From positions 434,001 through 498,000 of the forward strand of contig JALMQS010000154.1 of the NCBI GenBank assembly GCA_024734495.1: a DNA stretch of 64,000 bases, read 5' to 3'. Both the position numbers and the translations under genes were made by a program. Below the pieces are notes generated by a model. It was not told the DNA's origin. It ran no database searches and was given only the letters and a program-made list of their open reading frames with translations. The DNA comes from Forficula auricularia. Its lineage: Eukaryota > Arthropoda > Insecta > Dermaptera > Forficulidae. Positions 1 through 12,244 of the stretch are shown piece after piece. The stretch's first letter is position 1. Each line of letters begins with the position of its first letter.

Positions 1-1770
1 AATTTTCGCTTTGGGGCTGCTTCTGATACCGACCTCAAAACCAATATTGAATAACTCGTCAAAGTGTTGAGCAATTTCTTACCAGGGCTTTACTTTTCCG
101 GTGAAAATTTGAAATATACTAGCTATATATTTATCTTTGAATTCTCTCTACTCTCATCTATTTGTGTAGAAAAAGTGGATTGAATGGTTCTCGAATCCAT
201 CTCTGTTGTGCAGGTGATGACTTCATATCTCTTTCTCTTTCTCGCTCATCTCAAGAGGACAATAACCTCCTATGGAAGATCTTGTTAAATCTTATAGATT
301 TTTTTATTCCGATGACATCTCAAGAAATTCTTTTTGATAATAAAATTTACGATTATTTTATAACATGAAAATCTTGAAGAACGCGAAGCCATTTCCAACT
401 TCACTCCAAACACCCAATTTCTATAACTTTCTCCTATAATAAAAAATAACATTTTCTAAAGGAAAAACACAAGCAGCAGAATAAAACATTCTACACTAGT
501 CGACGTTTATAATTTATCTTTTCTCATCAAGACTATTGATTGCTAAGTACAATCGTTGTCCATGTACTTCGTGGATAGCAGTATAACGATTAAAAAGATT
601 GAATCATCATCGCAAAAAAAAGTTATTACACTTAAAATTATTACTATTAATATTTATCTTTCTTTTCCTTTGTCCAGGTTTAAAAGAATTGAAAAGATAA
701 ATTTCAAACATAGACTAATTTACAGTGTTTTATTTGGTTGCCTGTGTTTTTCCCTTAAATTAATTACAGCCACAGAGAAAAAAGTAAATCTTATTATTTA
801 TAACATTTTCTTGTTTAAGTTGGAAGGGCTGATATTATTAAGGATTCTTTTGGGTGGAACCACACATGCGGAAATTAGCAAATTAATTAAAACTTTTTAG
901 TGTTTTGGTTTCGGATTTTAATTCTTCGTGATATTATAGAGGCTGAAGTACAAAAGAAAATAACTAGAATATTTTCCTCAAGTAATAAAGAATGTGATAT
1001 TCAGCCATTCACAAGCCAACCTGATTAACTAAACTTTTTAATTTTACTTTACCATATTTTTTTTTTAATTTTAGTGACAACGCACTTAATTGATGCATAA
1101 TTTTATTTTTTTAAATTCCTAAATTTCCTTAATCACTGAGTTTTTTGTATTACCACTAAAAGACAAACAAAACTTGTTTGGCTAACAATTAATAAATCAC
1201 GAGAGCTTGAATCAGAATTACTAATGAAAATTAAATCTTTGAGTGAAATATTTGTTTGTCAGAGGAGTTCTAACAGCAGTGTAGTAACCGGTGTTCTGTA
1301 GAATATAGCCCAGTAATAGACATGTTTCTTTTCTTTAAAAAAAATTTAAGGATATTTAACTTGGGTCCAATTTTAGTCTAGTCTACCCAGGCTTTGAATG
1401 TAATTACCTAATATTAAATTGGAAGTGCTCGGTCTTCATCATGTATTTCTATTTGTATTTGAACTATATGTATTTCTTTTGTGGTCTTAATAATAAGTGC
1501 TGATGTTTGAATAAGTTTGATTCTTCGATACAACTTAGCCCATTTGTGAACCTCTGACTGAAAAGTAAATAAAAGCGCATTTGAAATTTTTTGGCATTTT
1601 TTATTCTTTTAATTAAATTATGAATCAATAAAATTTTATTGAAAGGTTACCTGGAAAAAAGTGGCAAGAAAGAGAATCACGAAAAATTGTGTGTGTGTAC
1701 GTCATAGATTTTGGTCACATAATAATTTTAGTCACATGATATGTCCATATACCATATGTGTGATATCACA
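1..1770. other. A/T-rich stretch without recognised gene
   Basis: Open frames here (for example 556-900) are short, rich in Ile, Leu, Phe and Lys, and match nothing I know. I see no splice-site-flanked exon and no recognisable repeat. Confidence 0.6.
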
Positions 1771-1832
1771 GGGTAACCAATTGACCCGAATTGCTTTTGT
1801 TTGTCACTCGGTTCAATTCCCGAGGGTGTGAA
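1771..1832 (+). repeat. Solo arm related to the palindromic MITE at 47.06-47.40 kb
   Basis: The stretch containing GACCCGAATTGC and GGTTCAATTCCCGAGGG parallels the right arm of the palindrome at 47.33-47.39 kb (ACCCGAATTGC, then GGGTTCAATTCGCGAAGGGG). Only one arm is visible here. Confidence 0.45.
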
Positions 1833-1950
1833 CACAAGCCTACTGATGAAAATGATCAATTCCAGCTCGGATCTCATAGATACATATAGATGACAATCTC
1901 TAGTGATTTTTTTTTAGAAATTTAAAATCTACCACTATCGTCAATTTGAA

Positions 1951-2159
1951 ATCTTTTTTTTTATTTATTTATTTATTGTCACCGCGGGAACACAGCCCAT
2001 TTAGACAGCACATCAGTAAAGTGTTAATAGTGTTAGGGAGGGAGCCGAGTTTTATATGCTAGGAAGGCTTGATCGAACCCGGGCCTCCCGCTTGAACATC
2101 GTCATCAACGATGCTGAAGCGGACCAAGCACCTTAACCAGATCGGACAACCCGGCTCCC
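1951..2159 (-). mobile_element. tRNA-derived SINE, antisense copy
   Basis: On the minus strand it starts with a tRNA-like head: an A-box-like GTTAAGGTGC region and a B-box GGTTCGATC-type sequence (CGGGTTCGATCAAGCC). A conserved tail follows that contains GTGCTGTCTAAATGGGCTG and ends in (AATA)n. The same head and tail occur in sense at 17.43-17.65 kb. Flanking CAATTTGAA at 1942-1950 and 2160-2168 is a target-site duplication. SINEs are transcribed by RNA polymerase III and moved by LINE machinery. I infer one family for the two copies from sequence shared over the whole body. Confidence 0.85.
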
Positions 2160-2461
2160 CAATTTGAACTCTTAGATAAATACAAATTATTTTATTCTAG
2201 AAAACAAGAAGACTATTAGAATGTTTTTTTCAGAAGTTTTCAGAAACGAATCAGAACTTGTAATAATATAATCATACTTAAAATGTTTATTTAAATTTAT
2301 ATTCATATATTTCTTCTACTGTTTATTTTGAGGAGTCAATCTATTAGGCAAATGAGATAGAGTGATAGATGCTCATGAGTTTTTGATTGTTTAGAGAGGC
2401 CATACCTCGACAAACTAGTCTTCCTTAGCTTGTATATTGGTCAGTCTATGTCAATACTCTT

Positions 2462-2740
2462 TTAATAAAAGATATTGGTTGAAGAAGGAGTTATGGTACA
2501 GAGATAAAGTGCAATTCCTTTAGGAAAAGAATGAGAAAAGGGGATCCAAGGTGGCTGTGAGACTGGGAAATAAGGTACTTGTATGTGTAGATCTGTAGAT
2601 GCTGGGCTTGAACAACCGAAGGTTGCGGGAATCATGGTGGCAGGAAGTGAGTTCTTGTCTCTTGAAGTTTTCGGGATAAACGAGTTCGCTAATGTTTTTG
2701 TTCGATTTCTATCCAATTTGAAATCAAAAAGTGCTATTGA
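2462..2740 (-). pseudogene. Non-LTR retrotransposon relic, C-terminal end of reverse transcriptase ORF
   Basis: The minus-strand frame has NSFIPKTSRDKNSLPATMIPATF, shown here as its pieces NSFIPKTSR and NSLPATMIPATF. This resembles the F.PRTSR.WNSLPASVFP block near the C-terminus of Jockey/CR1-like LINE polyproteins. The normal Trp before NSLP is replaced, and the block is followed by unrelated sequence, so this is a decayed fragment. A comparable, better fragment is at 17.85-18.1 kb. Confidence 0.6.
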
Positions 2741-5085
2741 GCGTTAGCAAATCGTGAATTTACAAATAAGGCTGTCAGTGATATACTGCCAATGTCATTT
2801 AATCTTATGAAGTATAATCGTTGCTTTTTTAGCAACTATAGAAGTTCATAACTGTCACTATCTTCTAACTTTTCAAACCTAGCCAAACAATTTCATATGA
2901 ATGGGATGCACGTAACTCGACTAAATCCCGTCCACGCGAGGCGTTTTCCTTTACCTGTTTTTGGGATGGAAGCTCTCTGTTTGCAGTTTGGAGGCCTGTG
3001 GGGCCGAAATGGCGTCACTGCTGGCTGTCTTTCTGGCTAGCTTGCTTGATTTAAAGATAGGACATGTGTTACGACAACACTAGTTTTTGGTTGCAACCCT
3101 TCTTGACCAGAGAAAGGTTGGCGATTTGTTGATTTATCTCGAAGATAGCTCCCCGCAGAAATGGTCTGGTAACGTGTCCAAGCGATTCGACCTGTTTAAG
3201 CCCTGATGCTGATTGGTGATTTAATTGAAGTAGGAGAGATCGTTCAAAGAAAGAGCATTATTTAATATTGATTATTTTTATTAGTTAATTATAATTAATA
3301 CATTTCTCCATAGCTGATGGCTGGAGAGCTTAACACTCCTCTCTCAACTCCAATTGGCAACTAACTACCCCCAGTCGGATTCAAAATAGAACTGTGACCC
3401 CAAGTGGATTTCAGTTTCGACTGCCTCTCTCAACTCTCTCAAAACGTGCCTGTCTCTCGAAATTTTAAGATTCCTTCTCATAGGCCAAATTCTTAATTAG
3501 CGGGGCGTATCCTAAAATCATTCCTGCCATTTCGGGAAGTTTTCTCTCTAGGAATTTCCCACGCTAAAATGACATTTACACTCAATGAATTTATAATACA
3601 CATCTGGACTAAAAGCCGTTTGACATTTATTTACGACTCGTGTTAAGAGCCATCTGACATTTAGGTCCAGGAAGTTGTAAAGTTCGTTTCCCATTGTGAA
3701 ATGGTCACATTCGAGGATCAAAAGGGGAGCCGACCGCCAAAATATCACCCTTAAGAATAATTATATTTATATTCAAGGAAAATATTATCGGCGGCACAAC
3801 ACATGATCTATTTCCCATATATATTGGTCCTGGGAGGCCATCTGCTTAGCAAGCAGACAGAAAATTATTAAAACAAGCCTCGTGTGCAGTGGCCTTAAGT
3901 TAAAATAACAAAGCACACAATGTCTCAAGAGTGAAGGAGGTCACCAGCCTCAGAATAAACTGCACCATGTTTCTTAACTTTGGTGATGATTTCGGGGACC
4001 AGTGTTTTGAACATATCAACCTATGATGGCTTTATGGTTTACGAGATAGATATTTCGCTCTCATTAACGAACTAACTGACAAACGGGCAATAAAGCCAGA
4101 TCAATTGATGAAAAGCTTATATTTATATATTTTTGGAAATCTCATTAGAATTTTATTTTCGGTTGTAAGCCGACATAGCCCTAATTTATGGTAGGTAGAT
4201 TATATCACTTTTTACCATCAAACCATGTCAACTTTAATTTTTTCCATTTTAACAGGAATATGAATTAAAAAATAAATATTACATGTAAAAACTCTCTTTA
4301 ATATATTTATTTTTAGGTTGAAACAATAAATTAAAATAATAAATGAAATTTATTTATTTTTTATTTGACTGGAGAGTAGATATTTTTGTCTTTTATGCGA
4401 TATTAAATAAATTCCACTTCTTTTTGTTTCCCTTTCCTCTCTCTTTCTTATACCGTTTGCCATGATATCATTTTGTCAAAAAAATAAAAGCCTCCTTTGT
4501 TACATATGCATGAATTCATAAATTAATTATTTCTGTCAATGTGAATATATTAATTACATTGGAAGGGAAAAGAATTATAATGCTGTCTCACCGTCACCCT
4601 TTTATCATATACACCTTCCCCCTCTGACCCTTCTACGCACACAAATATGCCTGTACAAAAAAAATCACATTCATGAATTTTAGTGAAAATGAAATCCTAA
4701 ACAAATAGAAAGTTACGACCAACCGACCGCCCCCATCCAAACTCCCTTTACACCCTCAATTTTTCTTTTCTTATATTATAAACTCATTTTAATTTTGATA
4801 TAAATAAATTACTGGAAAATGTTAGAATAAATTTCCATAAAAGAGAGTATACAAAAATAAATAAATTGTGGTTTAACATTGCTAACGTTAAAATATATAA
4901 AAAGAGTAGATAAATATATGGAAAATAATAAAGAGGAAAATGGTATACAATTTTACTACTAGTAACTCGAAGAGTTTAAGTATTCAAATTGATTTTCAGA
5001 AAATCCAAAAAAAATTACTTACTTCAGGAAGCCTTCGAGCTTCTCTGGGGAACGAAATTCTATTTTTTAAAAAGATTATTTCGGT
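2741..5085. other. No gene recognised; includes a GC-richer patch at 2.9-3.2 kb
   Basis: Most is A/T-rich. The patch at about 2920-3210 is more balanced in composition and of higher complexity, but has no open frame or family signature that I recognise. It may be an old repeat or a regulatory element. Confidence 0.4.
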
Positions 5086-5089
5086 GGGG

Positions 5090-5440
5090 TGAATGATGAG
5101 CGGAGATGGGTCCAGGGAAAAAGATAGGGCAGGCGAGCCGGCGAGTCGGGCCTCTTGCTAGTCTCATCTAATCCCCTTCCATCTACCGACCCTATACTTC
5201 CAAATATGAAATGTCATAAAAATAATTTGCGCGGACACCAGAAAACAGACAGACGAGGATTTTGTTGAGGGTGTTTTCTTTCATTAAATAAATAATCAAA
5301 GCTCACTCTTAATTGGAATGATTAATTAACTTTAAAATATAATAGACCCAGTCGCCGAGGTGCTACCTCCTCTAACCCCCATCCAAACCACCGACCCTAT
5401 CCTTCCCCTCTAGGCCCACCTCAGATCATCATTCACCCCG
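5090..5440. repeat. Imperfect inverted repeat with GC-rich arms
   Basis: GGGGTGAATGATGAGC at about 5094-5110 with the downstream GATAGGGC text is mirrored, with mismatches, by the complement of 5370-5440 (GGGTGAATGATGATC, then GGATAGGG). The spacer is A/T-rich. No clear target duplication was seen, so the element boundaries are uncertain. Confidence 0.5.
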
Positions 5441-6340
5441 CCAACCCTATACATGTCCTCTGGACTCTATCCTTTTCCCTTACTCTAATCGCCCTCCTAA
5501 TCTCACGAACCCAGGTGGAGGATTAAAATTTGTGGACTTCTACCCATTAGAATCTGCATATATCAATAGAAAAAGGAGAACGAAAGTCCTAATAGTAGGA
5601 TTGGGGTAATGATTGACAGGCAGATATTTCAGGAACCAAACTTTTGGCCTTCTCGAGACCCTATCCGACAGGGCCACCCGCCTGGAGGCCTAGATACAGA
5701 GGGCTTGCAGGAGGAACCCCTTTGTGCATTTAATATGACTTATGACATATTTATTTTTAGTTTAATCTTTTTTGTAATACCTGCCATAGCCGTCAAAGAA
5801 GTTTTTTTACCTCATCCATCCGTAAAGGTTACAGGGACGCATTTTTTCTTTAAAAATGCTTTCCAAAAGTGTATATTTTTTCTATTTCAATCTTTTTCTT
5901 TCCTTTTGGGAAAAGGGATACAAACCCCAATCCACATGTACTTGCACACAATTATTTTGCCTTGCAGCCTCTTTTTGTATTCGGTCTGAGCACCTTATTA
6001 GAGAATTACGTGTTTCGATTGATGCCTCTCCAGAATTTCTGATAGAGACAGGTAGAAAGGCAAGTTTACTAAAACGACATCCAACAGATGAGGATAGAAA
6101 AGGTGAATAGAATGTCGTTCTACTTACTAATAGCAATCAATAAAAACAAATAATACGAAAATATAAAGGAAAAAAATAAGAGGGAAATTAAAAGGGACGG
6201 TACGTTTACTCATTTGTATTATTAATCAAAAATATTGATACTATCTATATAAATTTTCATTAAAAACTATCATTACTGTATACGAATACGCTAGTATATG
6301 TTTGAGTAAAATATGACTTCTGAAATGAACTGGTGTGGGC
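5441..6340. other. No recognised gene; two overlapping spurious frames
   Basis: The region around 5510-5720 is GC-richer and contains an open frame (5609-5989). It matches no family I know and continues into A/T-rich sequence, so I do not call it a gene. Confidence 0.4.
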
Positions 6341-6344
6341 ACCA

Positions 6345-6530
6345 CCAGAGATGTGACTTATTCTAGATACAAGTATTTGAAATACAGATACCTACAAGAT
6401 ACAAAATACGTGTTTTCATCCTATATCTGAAATACTTTTTTTAATTTTCATTTTGTATCTTGTATTTAGATACATTCTTTTGGTATCTTAGTATTTTGTA
6501 AATACTAAGTTTGCTAAAATACTTTTACTA
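6345..6530. repeat. Low-complexity hAT-like terminal region
   Basis: CAGAGATGTGAC followed by repeated GATACAAAATAC/AAATACTT-type text resembles the ends of some hAT elements. I could not find a matching right end or an 8-bp duplication. Confidence 0.3.
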
Positions 6531-6846
6531 TTGTAATTACCGATGCATTTTTTTACATTACGGCATCCCATCATAAAGACAAAACTGAATGAACCCTTAA
6601 AATTTTAATTTATCAACCTATTAAAAGACTATGTATGACCTAGTTACTTTTGCCTACCGCCGTCGACGAATCTTATTACATGTTTTTAGAGGACTATGAT
6701 TCATCTATTGCATGTAGCGACAACACAGGGTCTACTTACTGGCAGCACCGCTGACTTAGAAGCACTTCAATACCTAAATAATAAAGACACCAGCCTAAAG
6801 AGTTTAAAAGTTTATCCTACAATAAAATAAACTACAATAAAATAAA

Positions 6847-7770
6847 CTTTATCCAAATTCATTTGAAATATTGATATTTATAATCCTTTATTATTAATCA
6901 GATACAATTCTACATTGAATTTTTGACATTTCGGTTATTTTTGGTAACCATTGCTGAAGAAGCTTATCTATTCTGACTTAAATGAACTATAATAAACCGA
7001 TGAATGAATAAATTTTAATCAATTTTAAATAAAGAATTTAAAAAAAGTACTATAATGTGTTCTAGAGTAAAGTACTTTAAAATATAATTTTACTAAAAAC
7101 TTTATTTAACTTTTTTGTGGTCCCCAAGATACTTAATTAGGATATTAAATTTCATTAAAATTGGTTAAGTCATTTTCAAGATATTTAGAAAAAACTAAAA
7201 AAAGTACCGAAATAAAGTACTAATGTTTGTGGACCGATATGTACCAAAAACTAATCAGCGCTTCATTTTGTTAAAATAATGGTAGGTTTTCAATTTCAAT
7301 TCAATCAGTGCAACGGTGTGGAAAAAATCGTGGACGAAAAAAACGATAACATACATACATCCATCCCTACGCACTTCCAAATAAACTGCAACGGATCGTT
7401 GCTAAACTTTATCCAAATTCATTTGAAATATTAATGTGTTCTAGAGTAAAGTACTTTAAAATATAATTTTACTAAAAACTTTATTTAACCTTTTTTGTGG
7501 TCCCCAAGGTACTTAATTAGGATATTAAATTTCATTAAAATTGGTTAAGTCATTTTCAAGATATTTAGAAAAAACTAAAATAGTACTGAAATAAAGTACT
7601 AATGTTTGTGGACCGATATGTACCAAAAACTAATCAGCGCTTCATTTTGTTAAAATACTGGTAGGTTTTCAATTTCAATTCATTCGGTGCAACGGTGTGG
7701 AAAAATTCGTGGACGAAAAAACGATAACACACATACATCCATCCATCCATCCATCCGCACGCACTTGCAA
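6847..7770 (+). repeat. Direct duplication of a unit of about 330 bp
   Basis: The segment 7054-7374 (from TGTGTTCTAGAGTAAAG to ACATACATCCATCC) is repeated at 7433-7770 with few differences. A shorter lead sequence, CTTTATCCAAATTCATTTG, occurs at 6847 and 7407. The second copy ends in a longer (CATC)n run at about 7735-7757. The offset of about 380 bp indicates local tandem duplication. Confidence 0.8.
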
Positions 7771-7776
7771 AAAAAA

Positions 7777-8366
7777 TGGCACTTTTTGGCCTCTCGGCGA
7801 GATCCCAGGTAATTTTTGGCAAAACCGTCACGTGCTAAAATTCAATCTCATTGAATACTTCAATTTGTGACCTTAATTGAGTCCATGGGTTCCGTAGTCT
7901 TTACCTGAGGACCCTTTGAAGTCGCGCTTGCCGCGAGAGCGATTCCAATACTTTCTCCCATGCTTCGCATTGGATAAAGTAAAAAATGGCACTTTTGGCC
8001 TCTCGACGAGATCCCAGGTAATTTTTGGCAAAACCGTCACGTGCTGAAATTCAATCTAATTGAATACTTCAATTTGTAACCTTAATTGAGTCCATGGGTT
8101 CCGTAGTCTTTACCTGAGGACCCTTTGAAGTCGCGCTTGCCGCGAGACCGATTACAATACTTTATTGAAAAGAATTAACTATACATAAATTTTGACGCCG
8201 AATTAAATAATGTATTTTATGCTTTTTAGCACACTTTTAAAGTCAGTCAACCTAATTGAATACTACAATTTCTGACTTTAATTGAGTCCATGGGTTCCGA
8301 AGTCTCGCTTGTCGCAAGACCGATTACAATACTTTGCCCATGCTTCGCATTGGATAAAGTAAAAAT
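7777..8366 (+). repeat. Tandem repeat with a unit of about 209 bp, two and a half copies
   Basis: ATGGCACTTTT-GGCCTCTCG begins copies at about 7777 and 7986. Each contains GATCCCAGGTAATTTTTGGC and GAGTCCATGGGTTCCG. A third, shortened copy at 8258-8366 lacks the first half. The GC content of the unit exceeds its surroundings. The short frame at 8290-8490 reads this repeat and is not a gene. Confidence 0.8.
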
Positions 8367-8370
8367 AATA

Positions 8371-9769
8371 CCATTTATTTTAACGCTCAATGCGCTTGGA
8401 TGCAAAATTATCGATTTTCTCGATTTGCCCCTCCTCCATACTTATTTGACTACAAACATTTATTTTTATTATAACTTCTTTATTAAATAGCAAATTAGAG
8501 GAAAAAGTAAAAACTAATTTCTATCAACATTTTTATTCACCCTATAAGACACTTTTTAGAAACCCTGTAGTGTTATCTGGATAATAAGGGATGATCTGGT
8601 ACCCGTCTTACCCTCCACTTATTTCTATTTTCACTTTATTTATTATATTTCTTTGCAAATCAAATATTGGAATTACCATTTTCTCGGAATTCGATAAAGG
8701 CAAAAAGTTGAACAGCTTATCAAAATATATTTTAGTTTAAAATGAGCCTTCCTCATGGCTAGTTGGATTCTTTCTTGTGTATAATAGAAGAATATTTGCT
8801 GTTTTCCAAGACATCAAACCTGAAATAAAGTAAGTAAATCCTTCTAACCTTATATTAAGAATTGTTGACTCTATGTTACGTCATAATATTCTAATTACTT
8901 TACAAATTAACTAAAAAATCGAATGAAAAAGCGAAAAAGTGTCTTTCAAACTATACTTTTCGGTTGCTCTTACTTTTCTAGCTCAAACCGTTCATTGACA
9001 AAATCACTAAATTGTATAGAGTCTTGAAAAAATTTTCACTTTTTCTTCCAATTTCATTTATTTTAACTTGATAACTTTTACATTAAGTTTTTATGGATGT
9101 TGAATATACTATATTATGAGATAAATGAGTACAGCGGATTATAGTGACATGATGAACATCCCTTGATAGGTATGTACTGGGTTGAGATTCTCAATGCATC
9201 TCTCTTGGTGTCAGGAGCAGCCGGTAACCGATCCACTTAAATCTCGTACAACACTCCCACTTTTGCTCACCCACTCAGGGCGCTAAACCACCATGTCCTC
9301 TCAACCCTCAACCGTTAGACTAAAACCCAACACATTCGGCCACTGAAATCCTTCATCATTCAACGTTTTCTCGTCTTGGTCTTGTCATACACATATAGAA
9401 TATAAATAAAATCATTTATTATTTACCACGGTTGGTGTTTATAAATGACAAAAACGAGAAAGAGAAACAATTTTTTAACACGCTTTGATTAGCTTGACCT
9501 GTATGTATGTATTAATGTGATGGAATCTTTCAACGTAATTTTCACCACCTTCAAGACTTTTGATTAAATTGAATATTTGCATACGTATTGATAACCGATG
9601 ACAATATAATAATTTTAAACAATCGAGCTGAAAAAATTAAAAAGGGCGGGGGGGGTGCGAAATTTGGAAATTATAGTCCCCTCAATCGAAATGTGTATAC
9701 ATTATCTGTGGGCCCCCAGAAGGGTAAAAATGCAAAAATTAACAAAAGTGGGGGGAAATTGGGAAAATA
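8371..9769. other. No gene recognised
   Basis: A more GC-balanced patch lies at about 9170-9350 (GGTAACCGATCC, GGCGCTAAACC) inside A/T-rich sequence. It might be an old SINE or LINE piece, but I see no clear A/B-box pair or target duplication. Confidence 0.4.
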
Positions 9770-9873
9770 TACTAGACCAGAGCTGTTCAACCCGTGGTTC
9801 GCATGTGGCCCAGTACTGCAATGAATGCGGCCCGATATAAAATCATAAACTTCTTTAAAACATTATATCTACT

Positions 9874-10191
9874 CAAATGGAAGTTGATGAAAGCAGTCCA
9901 CGGTGGTTGTAAAAAAATAAGACTATAAAGATTTTATTATTTTACATTTATTTGTTAAACCGACGTTTCGGAGATTTATTCTCTCCTTCTTCAGGGTAAC
10001 AAAAAGTCAATGAAAGTAGTTCAAATCATAATTACTTTCTGTCTCCTTTGACAATGCCAAAAAAACATTATAAAAATTTTTCATCTCGAATAGAAATAAA
10101 GTAAAAAGCAATTGATTCAAACGTGGACTGCTTTCATCAACATCCATTTGCATATTTATACCAGTCCGTCTCCTAAAGAAAAACTCTATCA
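9874..10191 (-). mobile_element. Short palindromic retroelement with hammerhead-like core
   Basis: It is bounded by an exact 12-bp target duplication, ATTATATCTACT, at 9862-9873 and 10192-10203. The arms pair: ATGGAAGTTGATGAAAGCAG on the left against the complement of CTGCTTTCATCAACATCCAT on the right. A one-sided tail, TACCAGTCCGTCTC..AAAGAAAA, lies outside the right arm and recurs at 22.13 kb. It has no ORF. A variable 12-bp duplication argues against cut-and-paste transposition and suits a Penelope-like or other target-primed retroelement; that assignment is inference. Confidence 0.75.
9954..10000 (-). ncRNA. Hammerhead-like ribozyme core, best preserved of the ACGUC type
   Basis: On the minus strand: GUUACC, then CUGAAGA, one extra A, a 5-bp hairpin (GGAGA/UCUCC), GAA, ACGU, C, then GGUUUAAC. 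GUUACC pairs with GGU..AAC as helix I. ACGU could only form helix III in a dimer. The core fits CUGANGA/GAAA, with predicted cleavage after the C of GUC. The extra A between the core and helix II departs from the textbook fold, so activity is uncertain. Confidence 0.5.
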
Positions 10192-11732
10192 ATTATATCT
10201 ACTTACTAGAAATTGTATCTGAAACAATTTGTCCTGATGGTTTTTTTCTCTAAATTAAGAAATCTGAAAATCAACTGAAAAGTTCTCGAAAAATAAAAGT
10301 GAAAATATTAAATTTTGAATCTGGAACTAGATTTCAAATAATCAGCATTTTGGTCAATTTTCATTAGATATACATTTTTTACCTGCAAACTTTCTGATTG
10401 ATTGTATAGAAATGCTACAATTTATATACAGTTTATTGAATATTTATATTTTTAAAGATATTTATTATTTAATAATAATGTATGTTAGTAGTATTTGTGT
10501 GGTTGGGTATTATTTATTAAATGTTTATTTAAAAGTTTATTCCTATAAAATGTAGATTTTTAATTAATTAGGAAATGTTAAGTGAAAATCACTTGACGCA
10601 CACGCTTTATTTTTTAAAACAATCTCAATCCAATTGGGCATTTCTTGAAGAATACTTTTTTATTTTATCTGGAATTATTTTCCTTCCTAATATCTGTTTT
10701 TTGCATTGAAATGGATTTATTTCATTTCAAGTCGAGTAACCAGCGGGTCAAGTGCCTTAATATTTGTGTTTTATGAGTGTCCGGTTTTGTGGATTGTTGT
10801 GAAACTTCCTGCATTGTGAAGAATGGTTCAAACCTTCCTACAGAGACAAGGTAAACTTTTAAATACAATTTTTAAAATCTTTTGGATAATTTAATGATTC
10901 CAAAAATAATCAACTGGTGTGTTCCCCACACGGCTTTCACATTTTCATTTATTTGAAGTCATCGTGACACTACTAATTTACACCCCCTTCCTTTATTTTT
11001 TTTTTTATTTCCTCAAAAACGGTTATAACGATTTTTTAAAAAATTAGTGTATCTATCAAGTGTCATAAGATAATAGTTGTGTCAAATTTTTAATCGGATT
11101 GAATTAAAGGAAGGGGTTGTAAATTAGGTGTGTCGTAAAATAAATATTTTAATCGTTCATATCTCGTCTTCGGAAAGTCGCAGAGCCTTGAAATTTGAAA
11201 CTTAAGCTATCTAGAGGCTTTAAAAAGCATAACAAGATTTTGGCTAAAATAGAAAAACTGGAAGTTGATGTTTACGTACGTAAGAATTTACCTCCCTTCG
11301 TTTCGCAATCATATCTCAGAGATACGAAATTCGAAACTTAAGCTCAATATAGGCTAGAAGGAGTATAGCAAGCTTTTGGTTGAAATCGGAAAACCGGAAG
11401 GGGACATTTACATTAAAGATTTTTATTCTATGAATATAAATGTGAAAGTAAAAAACACCTCATATCTACATAATATATTCTTTGTTAGAGTAAATATCAT
11501 TATTCTAAAGTAGTAACTATCATTTTTGATTAAGAAATATTAATAGTATTAGTCGTATTTTTTCTGCGTCCCGAGAAATTTTTTTTCTTTCAAATATGGC
11601 CCGAGTAGGCCAAAAGGTTGGACACCCCTGTACCAGACTCTTGTCAAATTTAGTTTTAGTTTAGCGATGTACGCGTGGAATTGAACCCATTTTAAGACTA
11701 AAAAGTAAAAAAATAAATTATATTTTAAAAAC

Positions 11733-11980
11733 TAAAAAAACACGCTTTTGTCAGTATTTCACTAAAAAGTATAAAATAATGTACCTAAAAACTTTTTTAT
11801 GTCCAATAACTAAGTCAAAAAGAGTGGGGCGCTTCTTTGTGAAGCCTGTAGGTAGTTTTGATTAATTTCGACAAAATGCCTCACGCTTTTTGACTTAGTT
11901 AATGGACATAAAAAAGCTACATTATTTTACACTTTTTAGTGCATTACTGACAAAAGCGTGTTTTTTTAGTTTTTTTTTTG
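11733..11980. repeat. Palindromic MITE-like element
   Basis: AAACACGCTTTTGTCAGTA at about 11738 and GTCCAATAACTAAGTCAAAA at about 11800 are mirrored by TTTTTGACTTAGTTAATGGAC and TACTGACAAAAGCGTGTTT on the right. The arms are about 110 bp around a GC-richer loop of about 40 bp. No transposase and no certain target duplication. Confidence 0.75.
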
Positions 11981-12244
11981 CTAAGCATAGATTTTTCTGT
12001 CCGTATGTCTATCTGATTTCCGATACCCATCGACAGACAACTCAAGAACGAATAAAGTAGAAAGCCTGATCCGGAATGTTTATATTTTTCAAAACAACAA
12101 ACCGATTAGATTTGAGTCGTTTAGCTTGAGAACCTTCAGTTCAATAATTCGGGAAATCAGAAAGAAATCGAATCTTTATATGGCCAATGCGGTTAAGTCA
12201 ATAAAACAAAAGTATAAAATTGATGTTTTTTTAAATCCCAATCT

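Larger units (their letters stand above)
9778..11630. mobile_element. hAT-type non-autonomous DNA transposon with a nested element
   Basis: The ends are imperfect terminal inverted repeats: CAGAGCTGTTCAACC on the left, and CAGGGGTGTCCAACC as the complement of the right end. The flanking 8-mers TACTAGAC (9770-9777) and TACCAGAC (11631-11638) differ by one base. Terminal CAG and 8-bp duplications are diagnostic of the hAT superfamily. No transposase frame survives. A palindromic element sits inside at 9874-10191. Part of the interior (about 10.97-11.2 kb) recurs at 50.55-50.76 kb. Confidence 0.85.

Noticed and set aside
2040..2160. Antisense GC-rich piece as an exon
   Set aside because: It is the tRNA-like head of the antisense SINE, identical in type to 17.43 kb.
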